From assembly GCF_003002875.1 (NCBI RefSeq), contig NZ_PVTH01000002.1, positions 434,001-498,000 of the forward strand: a stretch of 64,000 nucleotides of DNA. The letters are read 5' to 3'. The position numbers were made by a program, and so were the translations under genes. The stretch is from Arcticibacter pallidicorallinus (GTDB taxonomy: Bacteria > Bacteroidota > Bacteroidia > Sphingobacteriales > Sphingobacteriaceae). Positions within the stretch are counted from its first letter, which is position 1; each line of letters opens with the position of its first letter. Shown here in pieces: positions 1 through 7,112 of this stretch. The notes under the pieces are model-generated. The model worked only from the letters and a program-made list of their open reading frames with translations, was not told the DNA's origin and searched no databases.

Positions 1-2
1 TG

Positions 3-119
3 AGGCTGAAGCTATTGACAAGCCTGCAAGAGCGCGAATATATAAATGAAGAACTTGAATGGAACCATAAGCCTAACCTAAGAGCAGAGGCCCAGCCTTC
101 ACTTGAAACAGCAAAATAG
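3..119 (+). CDS. C-terminal end of an unidentified upstream gene (partial)
   Basis: An open frame enters from the left edge and ends at a TAG six bases before the next gene's ATG. Only 38 residues are visible; they are polar, rich in Glu, Leu and Asn, and end in ...ETAK. The close spacing and same strand suggest co-transcription with the polysaccharide genes that follow, so a sugar-nucleotide enzyme or glycosyltransferase is plausible. I do not recognise the family from this tail. Confidence 0.55.
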   Translation, partial: RLKLLTSLQEREYINEELEWNHKPNLRAEAQPSLETAK

Positions 120-125
120 AAAGAG

Positions 126-668
126 ATGATTTTTACAGAGACAAAGCTGAAAGGCGCATACATTATCGATGTTAAAAGACTGGAAGACGAGCGCGGTTTC
201 TTCGGACGATCTTATTGTCAGAAAGAGTTCGAACAATACGGATTGAATACGGCTATGGTACAGACAAACGTAAGCTATAATGCAAAGAAAGGCACCTTAC
301 GGGGTATGCATATGCAAGTAGCCCCCTACGAAGAAACGAAACTGGTGCGTTGCACAAGGGGTGCTATCTATGATGTCATTGTCGACATGCGTGAAGGGTC
401 TGAGACCTTTAAGCAATGGATAGGTGTAGAACTTACCGCCGACAGTTATCGGATGCTGTATGTTCCGGAGGGCTTCGCCCACGGTTTTATCACATTGGCG
501 GATAATACAGATGTGACTTATCAGGTGACTCAGTTTTATACAGCCGGCTCTGAAAGAGGATACAGGTTTGATGATCCTGAAATCGGCATTGTTTGGCCGA
601 TCGACCCTATGGTGGTGTCTCAAAAAGACCTAAGCCATTCATTACTCAACTCTGTGCTGGCGTCCTGA
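126..668 (+). CDS. dTDP-4-dehydrorhamnose 3,5-epimerase family (RfbC/RmlC-like) protein
   Basis: Cupin-fold sugar-nucleotide epimerase of 180 residues, the usual RmlC length. The signature around the catalytic His is present (TLRGMHMQ, His62), with ERGFFGR near the N-terminus and VPEGFAHGF at about residue 115. The family epimerises C3 and/or C5 of 4-keto-6-deoxy sugar nucleotides in the cytoplasm. No rmlA, rmlB or rmlD neighbour is in view; downstream are a glycosyltransferase and an NAD(P)-dependent oxidoreductase. The true substrate could therefore be a CDP- or dTDP-linked 4-keto sugar other than the rhamnose precursor. Family assignment is firm, substrate is not. Confidence 0.85.
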   Translation: MIFTETKLKGAYIIDVKRLEDERGFFGRSYCQKEFEQYGLNTAMVQTNVSYNAKKGTLRGMHMQVAPYEETKLVRCTRGAIYDVIVDMREGSETFKQWIGVELTADSYRMLYVPEGFAHGFITLADNTDVTYQVTQFYTAGSERGYRFDDPEIGIVWPIDPMVVSQKDLSHSLLNSVLAS

Positions 669-709
669 GGGATGCTGGTGCTGGAGTTCTTTAAAACATA
701 ATTGCCACC

Positions 710-1696
710 ATGAGCTACGATGCACACATTCGTCAGTACCCGGCCGCTAAGGTTTTTATAACATCCGCTTATAACGACCCCGAGCCGATATCCTCTTTCC
801 TGGAGATCGCGAAACTAGACAAGATCAAAAGGCATACACTAGTTGATGACCCGGAGAGGGCGGATATTATTTTATTTATAGAAAATTCAAGATACCATTT
901 TGATCCTTTTTTCAGAGCGCTGAAAAGGAATTACCTCGTAAGGATGTACCCCGATAAAGTATATATGTACAATCCGCACGACAGGCCATGGTTTATTCTT
1001 AAAGGACTGTACGCCTGCGTACCACGTAGGCTTTACAACAGCAATCTGATGGCCGCAACGCCCTATATTGAAACGACCAACTCTTTTATCCGCTGTGACA
1101 ATGAAGTTGATCCTAAATACCTGTTTTCTTTTATGGGAAGCATTAGCTCCGGCATCAGGAAAAAGATCATGAGTCTGACTCACTCCCGCGGATATCTGGA
1201 TGATTGTAAAGGAGAGTCGTTCGGAAGGCACCCGCTTTCATCTAAAATGCATTATGCGAATCTGCTTTCCGAGAGTAAATTCGTCCTTTGTCCTAAAGGC
1301 TTTGGCCCTTCTTCTATTCGGATTTTTGAAACCATGAAGGCGGGAAGAGTTCCTGTGATCATCTCAGATGAGTGGGTAGGTCCTCCCGGTCTGCCATGGT
1401 CAGACTTTTCGGTCTTCATACCCGAAAACAGGGTGGATGAAATTCCCTCAATACTCGAAAAAGAGGAAGCTTCATGGGAAGCTAAGGCTAAACTATCCCG
1501 GCGTATTTGGGAGGAGAACTTCGCTTCGGATACACTTTTTCATTATTCCATTAATAGCCTGCTCGGACTTAAAAGATCATCGAACAAAAACATGAACGTT
1601 TACCTGCGGCTAAACCATTCTGTGGCCTTTCTCAAGTATTCCTTCGGGAAACATGTCGTAAAAGAGCTCAGATCTTTTCTTCACTTTCAAATTTAA
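710..1696 (+). CDS. exostosin-like (GT47-type) glycosyltransferase
   Basis: A 328-residue protein with no signal peptide or membrane segment. The C-terminal half holds the exostosin signature: a KFVLCPKGFG stretch at about residue 192, then SSIRIFETMKAGRVPVII, the usual nucleotide-sugar binding region of GT47 proteins. The N-terminal half contains the typical 'PERADIILFIENSRY' element. It probably adds one sugar to a lipid-linked repeat unit on the inner membrane face. It begins 41 bases after the epimerase and ends 5 bases before the SAF-domain oxidoreductase, so the three look like one transcript. Donor and acceptor cannot be told from sequence. Confidence 0.75.
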   Translation: MSYDAHIRQYPAAKVFITSAYNDPEPISSFLEIAKLDKIKRHTLVDDPERADIILFIENSRYHFDPFFRALKRNYLVRMYPDKVYMYNPHDRPWFILKGLYACVPRRLYNSNLMAATPYIETTNSFIRCDNEVDPKYLFSFMGSISSGIRKKIMSLTHSRGYLDDCKGESFGRHPLSSKMHYANLLSESKFVLCPKGFGPSSIRIFETMKAGRVPVIISDEWVGPPGLPWSDFSVFIPENRVDEIPSILEKEEASWEAKAKLSRRIWEENFASDTLFHYSINSLLGLKRSSNKNMNVYLRLNHSVAFLKYSFGKHVVKELRSFLHFQI

Positions 1697-1701
1697 GCTC
1701 A

Positions 1702-3030
1702 ATGATAATAGTAGATAAAGCCCTGGCAAAACGGCAGGATGAAAATAGACCGGTAAGGGTTGGTATGGTAGGCGCGGGATTTATGGGCAGAGGGATAGCG
1801 CTTCAGATCTCGCAGTTTGTACCGGGAATGGTTCTTGTAGCTATCGCAAACAGAACAGTTGATAACGCCCGGAGAGCGTATGTAGAAGCCGGAATATCTG
1901 ATATAGATACGGTATCGACAAGAGAAGAGCTGGAGGCCAATATCCGGAACTCGGTTGTAAGTATTACGGATGATGCCATGTTGATCTGCCAGGCAGAAGG
2001 TATAGACGCGGTAATCGAGGTGACGGGAGCTGTAGAGTTCGGAGCTAAGGTTGCTTTAACAGCGATCAGAAATAAGAAACACATCATTCTTATGGACGCT
2101 GAGGTGGACGGCACGGTGGGGCCGATCCTCAAAGTTTATGCAGATCAGGAGGGTGTGGTCTTTACGAACGTTGACGGCGACCAACCGGGGGTGGAGATGA
2201 ATCTTTACCGCTTCGTTAAGTCGCTGGGAGTTAAACCGGTTTTGTGCGGAAATATCAAAGGTCTTCATGACCCCTACAGAAACCCAACCACCCAGGAGGG
2301 TTTTGCAAAGAAGTGGGGACAAAAACCCGCTATGGTTGCGTCTTTTGCCGATGGAAGTAAAATCTCGTTTGAACAAGCTATCGTAGCGAACGGAACAGGT
2401 ATGCGCGTTGCTAAAAGAGGCATGCACGGTCCGGCCCTGCCTTCCGGAACGCCGTTGAAGGAGGTGCTCAGCGCTTACCCACTCGAAGATCTGTTGGAAG
2501 GACCAGGTATAGTAGATTATGTGGTAGGCGCAGAGCCGGGTCCCGGAGTTTTTGTGTTAGGAACTCATGATCATCCTGCACAGCAACATTATCTCAATCT
2601 GTACAAGCTGGGTGAAGGACCACTTTATCTTTTTTACACACCCTATCATTTGTGTCATTTTGAAGTGCCGTTGACGGTTGCTCGTGCGGTTTTATTCGAT
2701 GACGCGGCACTCGCACCAATAGGTGCTCCCTGTGTTGAGGTGGTTGCTACCGCTAAGATAGATCTTAAGGCTGGCGATGTGATAGACGGCATCGGACATT
2801 ATATGACGTATGGCTTGTGTGAGAACGCAGATATAACAGAAAACGGCAACCTGCTACCATTGGGAGTAGCTGAGGGGTGTGTCCTTAAAAATAACATACC
2901 AAAGGACCAGGTCATTACCTATGACGATGTTATTCTCCCCGAAGGACGACTGATCGATCAGCTAAGGACCGAACAAACTGAATATTTCGCAATGATGCGG
3001 AATACCGAACTTTTATTAAGCAATGCTTGA
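1702..3030 (+). CDS. homoserine-dehydrogenase-like NAD(P) oxidoreductase with C-terminal SAF domain
   Basis: A 442-residue protein with an N-terminal Rossmann motif (GMVGAGFMGRGIA, from about residue 22) and a C-terminal SAF-type segment (about 345-420, with KAGDVIDGIGHY and the terminal NNIPKDQVITYDDV block). Proteins of this build occur in sugar and polyketide clusters and resemble homoserine dehydrogenases, but this one sits among surface-polysaccharide genes rather than amino-acid genes. I infer a role in making an unusual sugar or sugar substituent. It follows the exostosin gene by 5 bases. A hairpin at 3071-3099 lies downstream. The reaction is unknown. Confidence 0.7.
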   Translation: MIIVDKALAKRQDENRPVRVGMVGAGFMGRGIALQISQFVPGMVLVAIANRTVDNARRAYVEAGISDIDTVSTREELEANIRNSVVSITDDAMLICQAEGIDAVIEVTGAVEFGAKVALTAIRNKKHIILMDAEVDGTVGPILKVYADQEGVVFTNVDGDQPGVEMNLYRFVKSLGVKPVLCGNIKGLHDPYRNPTTQEGFAKKWGQKPAMVASFADGSKISFEQAIVANGTGMRVAKRGMHGPALPSGTPLKEVLSAYPLEDLLEGPGIVDYVVGAEPGPGVFVLGTHDHPAQQHYLNLYKLGEGPLYLFYTPYHLCHFEVPLTVARAVLFDDAALAPIGAPCVEVVATAKIDLKAGDVIDGIGHYMTYGLCENADITENGNLLPLGVAEGCVLKNNIPKDQVITYDDVILPEGRLIDQLRTEQTEYFAMMRNTELLLSNA

Positions 3031-3070
3031 TAGCCCAGCTGATCTGAAGAGCTGATTCAAATAAAAATTT

Positions 3071-3099
3071 GGGGCGGTTATATATGTCCTTGCCGCCCC
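3071..3099 (+). terminator. hairpin after the polysaccharide genes
   Basis: GGGGCGG (3071-3077) pairs with CCGCCCC (3093-3099) around a 15-base loop, 41 bases after the SAF oxidoreductase stop. The stem is very GC-rich, but no clear T tract follows, so it may be a weak terminator or an mRNA-stabilising hairpin. Confidence 0.5.
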
Positions 3100-3233
3100 G
3101 ATCTTATCAAAACCAGCCCTGACAGATAATGAAAGTGCATCTTACCTGAAAATACCAATAAGCGTTGAAGATAGTGCAGGGTGTTTCTGTCTTGTGCCGC
3201 TCTGTTTTTATCCAGATTTTAACTTAACATTGA

Positions 3234-3241
3234 TATATTTG
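3234..3241 (+). promoter_or_regulatory. Bacteroidota-type -7 box for the sugar-phosphate transferase gene
   Basis: TATATTTG matches the TAnnTTTG consensus and lies 45 bases before the ATG at 3286. No convincing -33 TTTG/TTG is seen at the usual spacing. Its place after the hairpin at 3071-3099 suggests that the transferase gene can be transcribed separately. Confidence 0.4.
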
Positions 3242-3285
3242 GCTTAGGAAAAGCTGTTTTTGTTTTTTTCCATCCCTAGTGCTAA

Positions 3286-4680
3286 ATGAAAACTCGCTAT
3301 TCGTATCTTTTTCATTATATTCTGATTGTAACAGACCTCCTTGTTATCAATCTTGCTTTTTTTATTGCATGGTATCTGGTTTTTGGGATGGAGGCTCCTA
3401 CATTTCAATCCTCGTCCCGGAATATCATCCTTGTGAACAACCTGGTGTGGCTCTCTCTGTCGAGTTTTATCGGAATGTATCGCAGAGACAGACTCGGAAC
3501 CCTTCGTGCGGTCTTTAAATCCTGTGGTAAAGCGTACTTCGGACATATCATCCTGATGGGCTTTTATTTGTTCTTCTCGGGCCTAAAGCCCTTTGTTTCC
3601 GATGATTTCATTATTATTTATTATGTGAGCCTGGGACTGATGTTCTTTATCAGCCGGATCGCTGCGGCCTTTATTGAGCTCGGGTTATTCCGCTATCTTA
3701 ACGTAAGGCGTCCCGTTTTGATCATCCCCCAGAACAGCATGGGGTTACGCCTGGCGTCTAACCTGGAGATGAACCAGAACTATCATTTCCGAGGCTTTAA
3801 GTTTACGAGTGATACAGATTTGTTCGACCGCGCAAGCGGCCGCCTGGTTCCTGAGGTATCAAAAGTATTCAACGAGTGTTCAAATAAAGGGATAAACGAT
3901 ATCTATGTTATCCTTAATTATGAGAACCTTAAATACGGACAGGCTCTGGATGAAGAAGCAGAACGTGCCTGTGTTCGTTTGAATATTGTGCCCGATCTTG
4001 TTGGAGATTTGTCCATGCCTTACAGCACAGAACACATGGGTCAGTTCACTGTCATCAGTTTACGGCACGAGCCCCTGGAGAGTATACAAAACCGGTTTAA
4101 GAAGCGAGTATTTGATCTCATCTTCAGCAGTCTGGTTATCGTATTCTTATTAAGCTGGCTGGTGCCTATACTGGCAATTATCATCAAAGTTCAGAGCAGA
4201 GGGCCCGTGTTTTTTAAGCAGTTAAGAAGCGGACGGAATAATGAGCCTTTTTATTGCTATAAATTCAGGAGCATGCGAATGAACGACGATAGCCATGTAA
4301 GGCAGGCGACAAAAAACGACGATCGTATCACACCTATCGGCAGGTTTATGAGGAGGACAAGCGTTGATGAGCTCCCACAGTTTTTTAATGTGTTAATCGG
4401 CAATATGAGTGTTATAGGCCCTCGTCCGCATATGCTGAAGCATACCGAACAGTACAGCGCGATTATCGACCAGTACATGGTACGACAATTCTTAAAGCCC
4501 GGTATTAGTGGCCTTGCGCAGGTAAATGGCTTCCGCGGGGAAACAGAAGATCCGGAACTGATGCGAAAGCGTGTAGAATATGATCTGATGTATATGGAGA
4601 GCTGGCGCCTGTCGTTAGATGTAAAGCTTGTTTTGCTCACTATCATAAATACCTTTAAAAAAGAGGAAAAGGCATATTAG
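3286..4680 (+). CDS. polyprenyl-phosphate sugar-1-phosphate transferase (WcaJ/WbaP-type priming enzyme)
   Basis: A 464-residue membrane enzyme starting glycan assembly by moving a hexose-1-phosphate onto undecaprenyl phosphate. The N-terminal part has about four hydrophobic segments, followed by a CoA-binding-like central region and a further membrane helix near residue 285. The C-terminal catalytic domain is well conserved: KRVFDLIFSSLVIVF, FFKQLRSG, CYKFRSMR, VDELPQFFNVL, IGPRPHML and KPGISGLAQVNGFRG. A close paralogue of almost the same length lies at 44625-46022. It closes the polysaccharide cluster at the left of the window. Sugar specificity (glucose or galactose) cannot be assigned. 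Confidence 0.88.
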   Translation: MKTRYSYLFHYILIVTDLLVINLAFFIAWYLVFGMEAPTFQSSSRNIILVNNLVWLSLSSFIGMYRRDRLGTLRAVFKSCGKAYFGHIILMGFYLFFSGLKPFVSDDFIIIYYVSLGLMFFISRIAAAFIELGLFRYLNVRRPVLIIPQNSMGLRLASNLEMNQNYHFRGFKFTSDTDLFDRASGRLVPEVSKVFNECSNKGINDIYVILNYENLKYGQALDEEAERACVRLNIVPDLVGDLSMPYSTEHMGQFTVISLRHEPLESIQNRFKKRVFDLIFSSLVIVFLLSWLVPILAIIIKVQSRGPVFFKQLRSGRNNEPFYCYKFRSMRMNDDSHVRQATKNDDRITPIGRFMRRTSVDELPQFFNVLIGNMSVIGPRPHMLKHTEQYSAIIDQYMVRQFLKPGISGLAQVNGFRGETEDPELMRKRVEYDLMYMESWRLSLDVKLVLLTIINTFKKEEKAY

Positions 4681-4816
4681 TGCCGTTTTGACGTGTGTTT
4701 TCTCGGTTTGCTGCAATTTTGGCGGTTTATATTGGTTTGAGGAACGCTATATTGAGTTGGCATTTACTTTGAATCAACCCTTGTATATCATAGTAACAAA
4801 TACAAGGAGAAATAAA

Positions 4817-5254
4817 ATGTCACTAATAACATTCAGCAACACTCGGAACCAGCGTTTATCACCGGCATTTAACGGCGTTTTTGAATCAGTGTTAAACGAT
4901 TCGCTTATTTCAGACCGTTCAGTCTCTAAAGTTCCTGCGGTAAATATCAGTGAAGATAAAAGTCATTACAGTATTGACCTTGCCGCACCTGGATTGAATA
5001 AAGAGGATTTTAAGATCCAGCTTGACAAAAATATATTGACTGTTTCTGTAGCTCGTACTCCGGAAGATAAAACGGAAGGTAGGCGTTATACCAAGCGCGA
5101 GTTCAGTTACCATTCGTTTTCACGGGCGTTTGTGTTACCGGAAAGTGCAGACAATTCTGCGATTGAGGCAGAATATACGCAGGGGGTTCTTTCCATTCGC
5201 GTAGCGAAGAAGGAGCAGGCTAAGCCAATTGCGAGACAAATTCAAATCAAGTAG
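4817..5254 (+). CDS. Hsp20/alpha-crystallin small heat-shock protein
   Basis: Small ATP-independent chaperone of 145 residues. The alpha-crystallin domain runs from about residue 40 to 137, with the consensus PAVNISEDKSHYSIDLAAPGL opening, the FSRAFVLPE strand and the AEYTQGVLSIRVAK motif. The frame is open further upstream, but the ATG at 4817 follows a clear AAGGAG at 4804-4809 and gives the normal family length. A strong hairpin with T-rich tail follows at 5275-5310, so the gene is probably monocistronic. It is not functionally linked to its carbohydrate neighbours as far as can be seen. Confidence 0.9.
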   Translation: MSLITFSNTRNQRLSPAFNGVFESVLNDSLISDRSVSKVPAVNISEDKSHYSIDLAAPGLNKEDFKIQLDKNILTVSVARTPEDKTEGRRYTKREFSYHSFSRAFVLPESADNSAIEAEYTQGVLSIRVAKKEQAKPIARQIQIK

Positions 5255-5274
5255 TAATTAGTAGTTTTTCAGGA

Positions 5275-5310
5275 AAGAGCCGTTCGGTAGTACCGGGCGG
5301 CTCTTCTTGT
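5275..5310 (+). terminator. rho-independent terminator of the Hsp20 gene
   Basis: AAGAGCCG (5275-5282) pairs with CGGCTCTT (5298-5305), with an inner CGGTA/TACCG stem, followed by CTTGTTTAG. It starts 20 bases after the stop codon. Confidence 0.75.
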
Positions 5311-5326
5311 TTAGTTCCCGGGAAAG

Positions 5327-5357
5327 TAACATTCATCAAATCATTTGATGAATGTTA
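5327..5357. promoter_or_regulatory. 31-bp palindrome, likely operator of the GH28 gene
   Basis: Fourteen-base arms are perfectly inverted: TAACATTCATCAAA (5327-5340) and TTTGATGAATGTTA (5344-5357), separated by TCA. The right arm contains the TTTG (5344-5347) that would serve as the -33 element for a -7 box TACTTTTG at 5369-5376. An RNA hairpin is the alternative reading, but no T tract follows, and the Hsp20 terminator already lies upstream. A dimeric repressor or activator site is the simplest explanation. Confidence 0.55.
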
Positions 5358-5376
5358 TATTGAATGGGTACTTTTG
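5344..5376 (+). promoter_or_regulatory. putative promoter of the GH28 gene
   Basis: The -33 element TTTG (5344-5347) and -7 box TACTTTTG (5369-5376) match the Bacteroidota consensus, with a 21-base spacer that is one or two bases long. Transcription would start near 5382, leaving a leader of about 18 bases before the ATG at 5400. Confidence 0.45.
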
Positions 5377-5399
5377 GAGCGAACCACACAAGATTATTA

Positions 5400-6887
5400 A
5401 TGAAGCGTTACTTTTTTTTAGTTCTACTAACGGCGTTCAGCTGTTTCGCCTTTGCGCAAGCAATTCCGGAAAGGTTAACATCAATACCTTATAAGTCGCA
5501 GGTCGGCGCGTTAAATATGCCTCACGAAATCGCCCCTGTAACGGCACCTTTCCCGATGCGGCAATTCCAAAGGCCGGTTTTTCCGTCGCGTACTTTATCT
5601 ATCACCCGTACAGGTGCAAAACGTAATAAGATGTCGACCAAGGCCATTCAGTCTGCCATTGACCAGCTTAATAAGAAAGGCGGCGGTGTGGCCATCGTCC
5701 CTAAAGGAATTTGGAAAACCGGAAGGATATCTTTGAAGAGTAATGTCAACCTTCACCTGGAGGAGGGCGCAGAGCTGCATTTTAGTTCAGAGATCGAAGA
5801 TTACCGACCTGCTGTCTTTACACGTAACGAGGGAATTGAACTGATGTCCTTAGGGGCCTGCATTTATGCTAACGGGCAGACTAATATCGCCGTTACCGGT
5901 AAAGGAAAACTCGTAGGTCCGGGACAAGGCTCCGTAAGAAAGCAAGTGATGGAAGTTGATGTGATCGAAAATGTAGTTCCCTGGGATAAGCCGGTATCCG
6001 AACGAGTATACGAAGGTTACAATGGAGAATTTATTTTTCTTCCGATGTTTATCTCTCCAATCAATTGTAAAGATGTATTTATTGAAGGAGTTTCTCTCGA
6101 AAATACGGCGTTCTGGAATATCGTACCTGTCTACTGTGATGGGGTGGTCATTCGTGGGGTCATCGTTAATTCGGTAGGTATTCCGAGAGGGGACGGAATT
6201 GACGTAGAATCTTCCAGAAACGTGCTGATCGAGTACTGTACTCTGGCCTCCGGAGACGACTGTTTTACTATTAAGGCTGGTAGAAGTAAAGACGGCCTTC
6301 GTGTTAACAAGCCTACAGAAAATGTAGTGATACGATATAGTCTGGCTCAAAAAGGACATGGGGGAATAACCTGCGGCAGCGAAACCGCAGGAATGATACG
6401 AAATCTGTATGTACATGATTGTGTATTTGACGAGACCGGCGTCGGTATACGGTTTAAGACACGCCGAAATCGTGGGGGCGGAGGTGAAAATATATTCTAT
6501 GAACGAATAAGAATGAATCTCGAGCATACTGCTTTCAACTGGGACATGCTCGGGAACGCCATGCATATGGGAGAACTGGCCAGCAGGTTCCCCCTGAGGG
6601 AGGTAAATGAGCTTACTCCTGCATTCAGAAATATTTCAATCAAGGATATCATCGTAGAAAGGTCCTCTCAGTTCATCAAGATCAATAGTATTCCTGAATC
6701 GCCGCTAAGCAACGTAACCCTCGAAAATATATCGGTGAATTCAGACAAGCTGATTACCATCAATGACGCTAAGAATATTCTCATAAAAAATACTAGCGTG
6801 AATGCTAAAGACTCAGAAATCAGGATTGACGCCTCCAGTAACGTCGTTTTTGATAGGATGAGCGTGGAAGTGCAGGCTTCCAAATAA
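5400..6887 (+). CDS. GH28 polygalacturonase-type glycoside hydrolase, secreted
   Basis: A 495-residue protein. The start at 5400 is chosen because it opens a clean signal peptide (MKRYFFLVLLTAFSCFAFAQ) ending near residue 20. The beta-helix carries the GH28 active-site set: Asp268 in GDGID, Asp286-Asp287 in GDDC, His320 in GHGG, and Arg351/Lys353 in RFK. GH28 enzymes invert the glycosidic bond of galacturonic-acid-containing pectins, often as periplasmic exo-acting enzymes in Bacteroidota. A SusC/SusD pair lies just downstream. A palindrome overlaps the likely promoter. Pectin or rhamnogalacturonan oligomers are the inferred substrate. Confidence 0.9.
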   Translation: MKRYFFLVLLTAFSCFAFAQAIPERLTSIPYKSQVGALNMPHEIAPVTAPFPMRQFQRPVFPSRTLSITRTGAKRNKMSTKAIQSAIDQLNKKGGGVAIVPKGIWKTGRISLKSNVNLHLEEGAELHFSSEIEDYRPAVFTRNEGIELMSLGACIYANGQTNIAVTGKGKLVGPGQGSVRKQVMEVDVIENVVPWDKPVSERVYEGYNGEFIFLPMFISPINCKDVFIEGVSLENTAFWNIVPVYCDGVVIRGVIVNSVGIPRGDGIDVESSRNVLIEYCTLASGDDCFTIKAGRSKDGLRVNKPTENVVIRYSLAQKGHGGITCGSETAGMIRNLYVHDCVFDETGVGIRFKTRRNRGGGGENIFYERIRMNLEHTAFNWDMLGNAMHMGELASRFPLREVNELTPAFRNISIKDIIVERSSQFIKINSIPESPLSNVTLENISVNSDKLITINDAKNILIKNTSVNAKDSEIRIDASSNVVFDRMSVEVQASK

Positions 6888-6896
6888 TCACAGCAA

Positions 6897-6932
6897 AAGG
6901 CAGATGGAGTTCTTCTATCTGCCTTGTTTTTT
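6897..6932 (+). terminator. rho-independent terminator after the GH28 gene
   Basis: AAGGCAGAT (6897-6905) pairs with ATCTGCCTT (6917-6925), followed by TGTTTTTT. It separates the GH28 gene from the SusC/SusD pair, so the two units are transcribed separately. Confidence 0.8.
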
Positions 6933-6990
6933 AGCTAAAATGATACATACTTATGGATAGATCCTACAATGGGATTTATTAAGAGCATTG

Positions 6991-6998
6991 TATCTTTG
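6991..6998 (+). promoter_or_regulatory. -7 box upstream of the SusC gene
   Basis: TATCTTTG fits TAnnTTTG exactly. It lies after the GH28 terminator and about 115 bases before the chosen SusC start, giving a leader of roughly 100 bases. No good -33 element is visible. Confidence 0.45.
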
Positions 6999-7112
6999 CT
7001 CTATTATAATACCTTCAATCTCATTAGATAGCACTTTGACCATTTTGCTAATGCAGAGACCAATATGCATTCAGGGGTTTGTGGGCTTTGTTGTACTATA
7101 TTAACCACATTT

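Noticed and set aside
5850-6566. 238-codon minus-strand frame inside the GH28 gene
   Set aside because: Shadow of a gene with intact catalytic motifs; no homology features on the minus strand.
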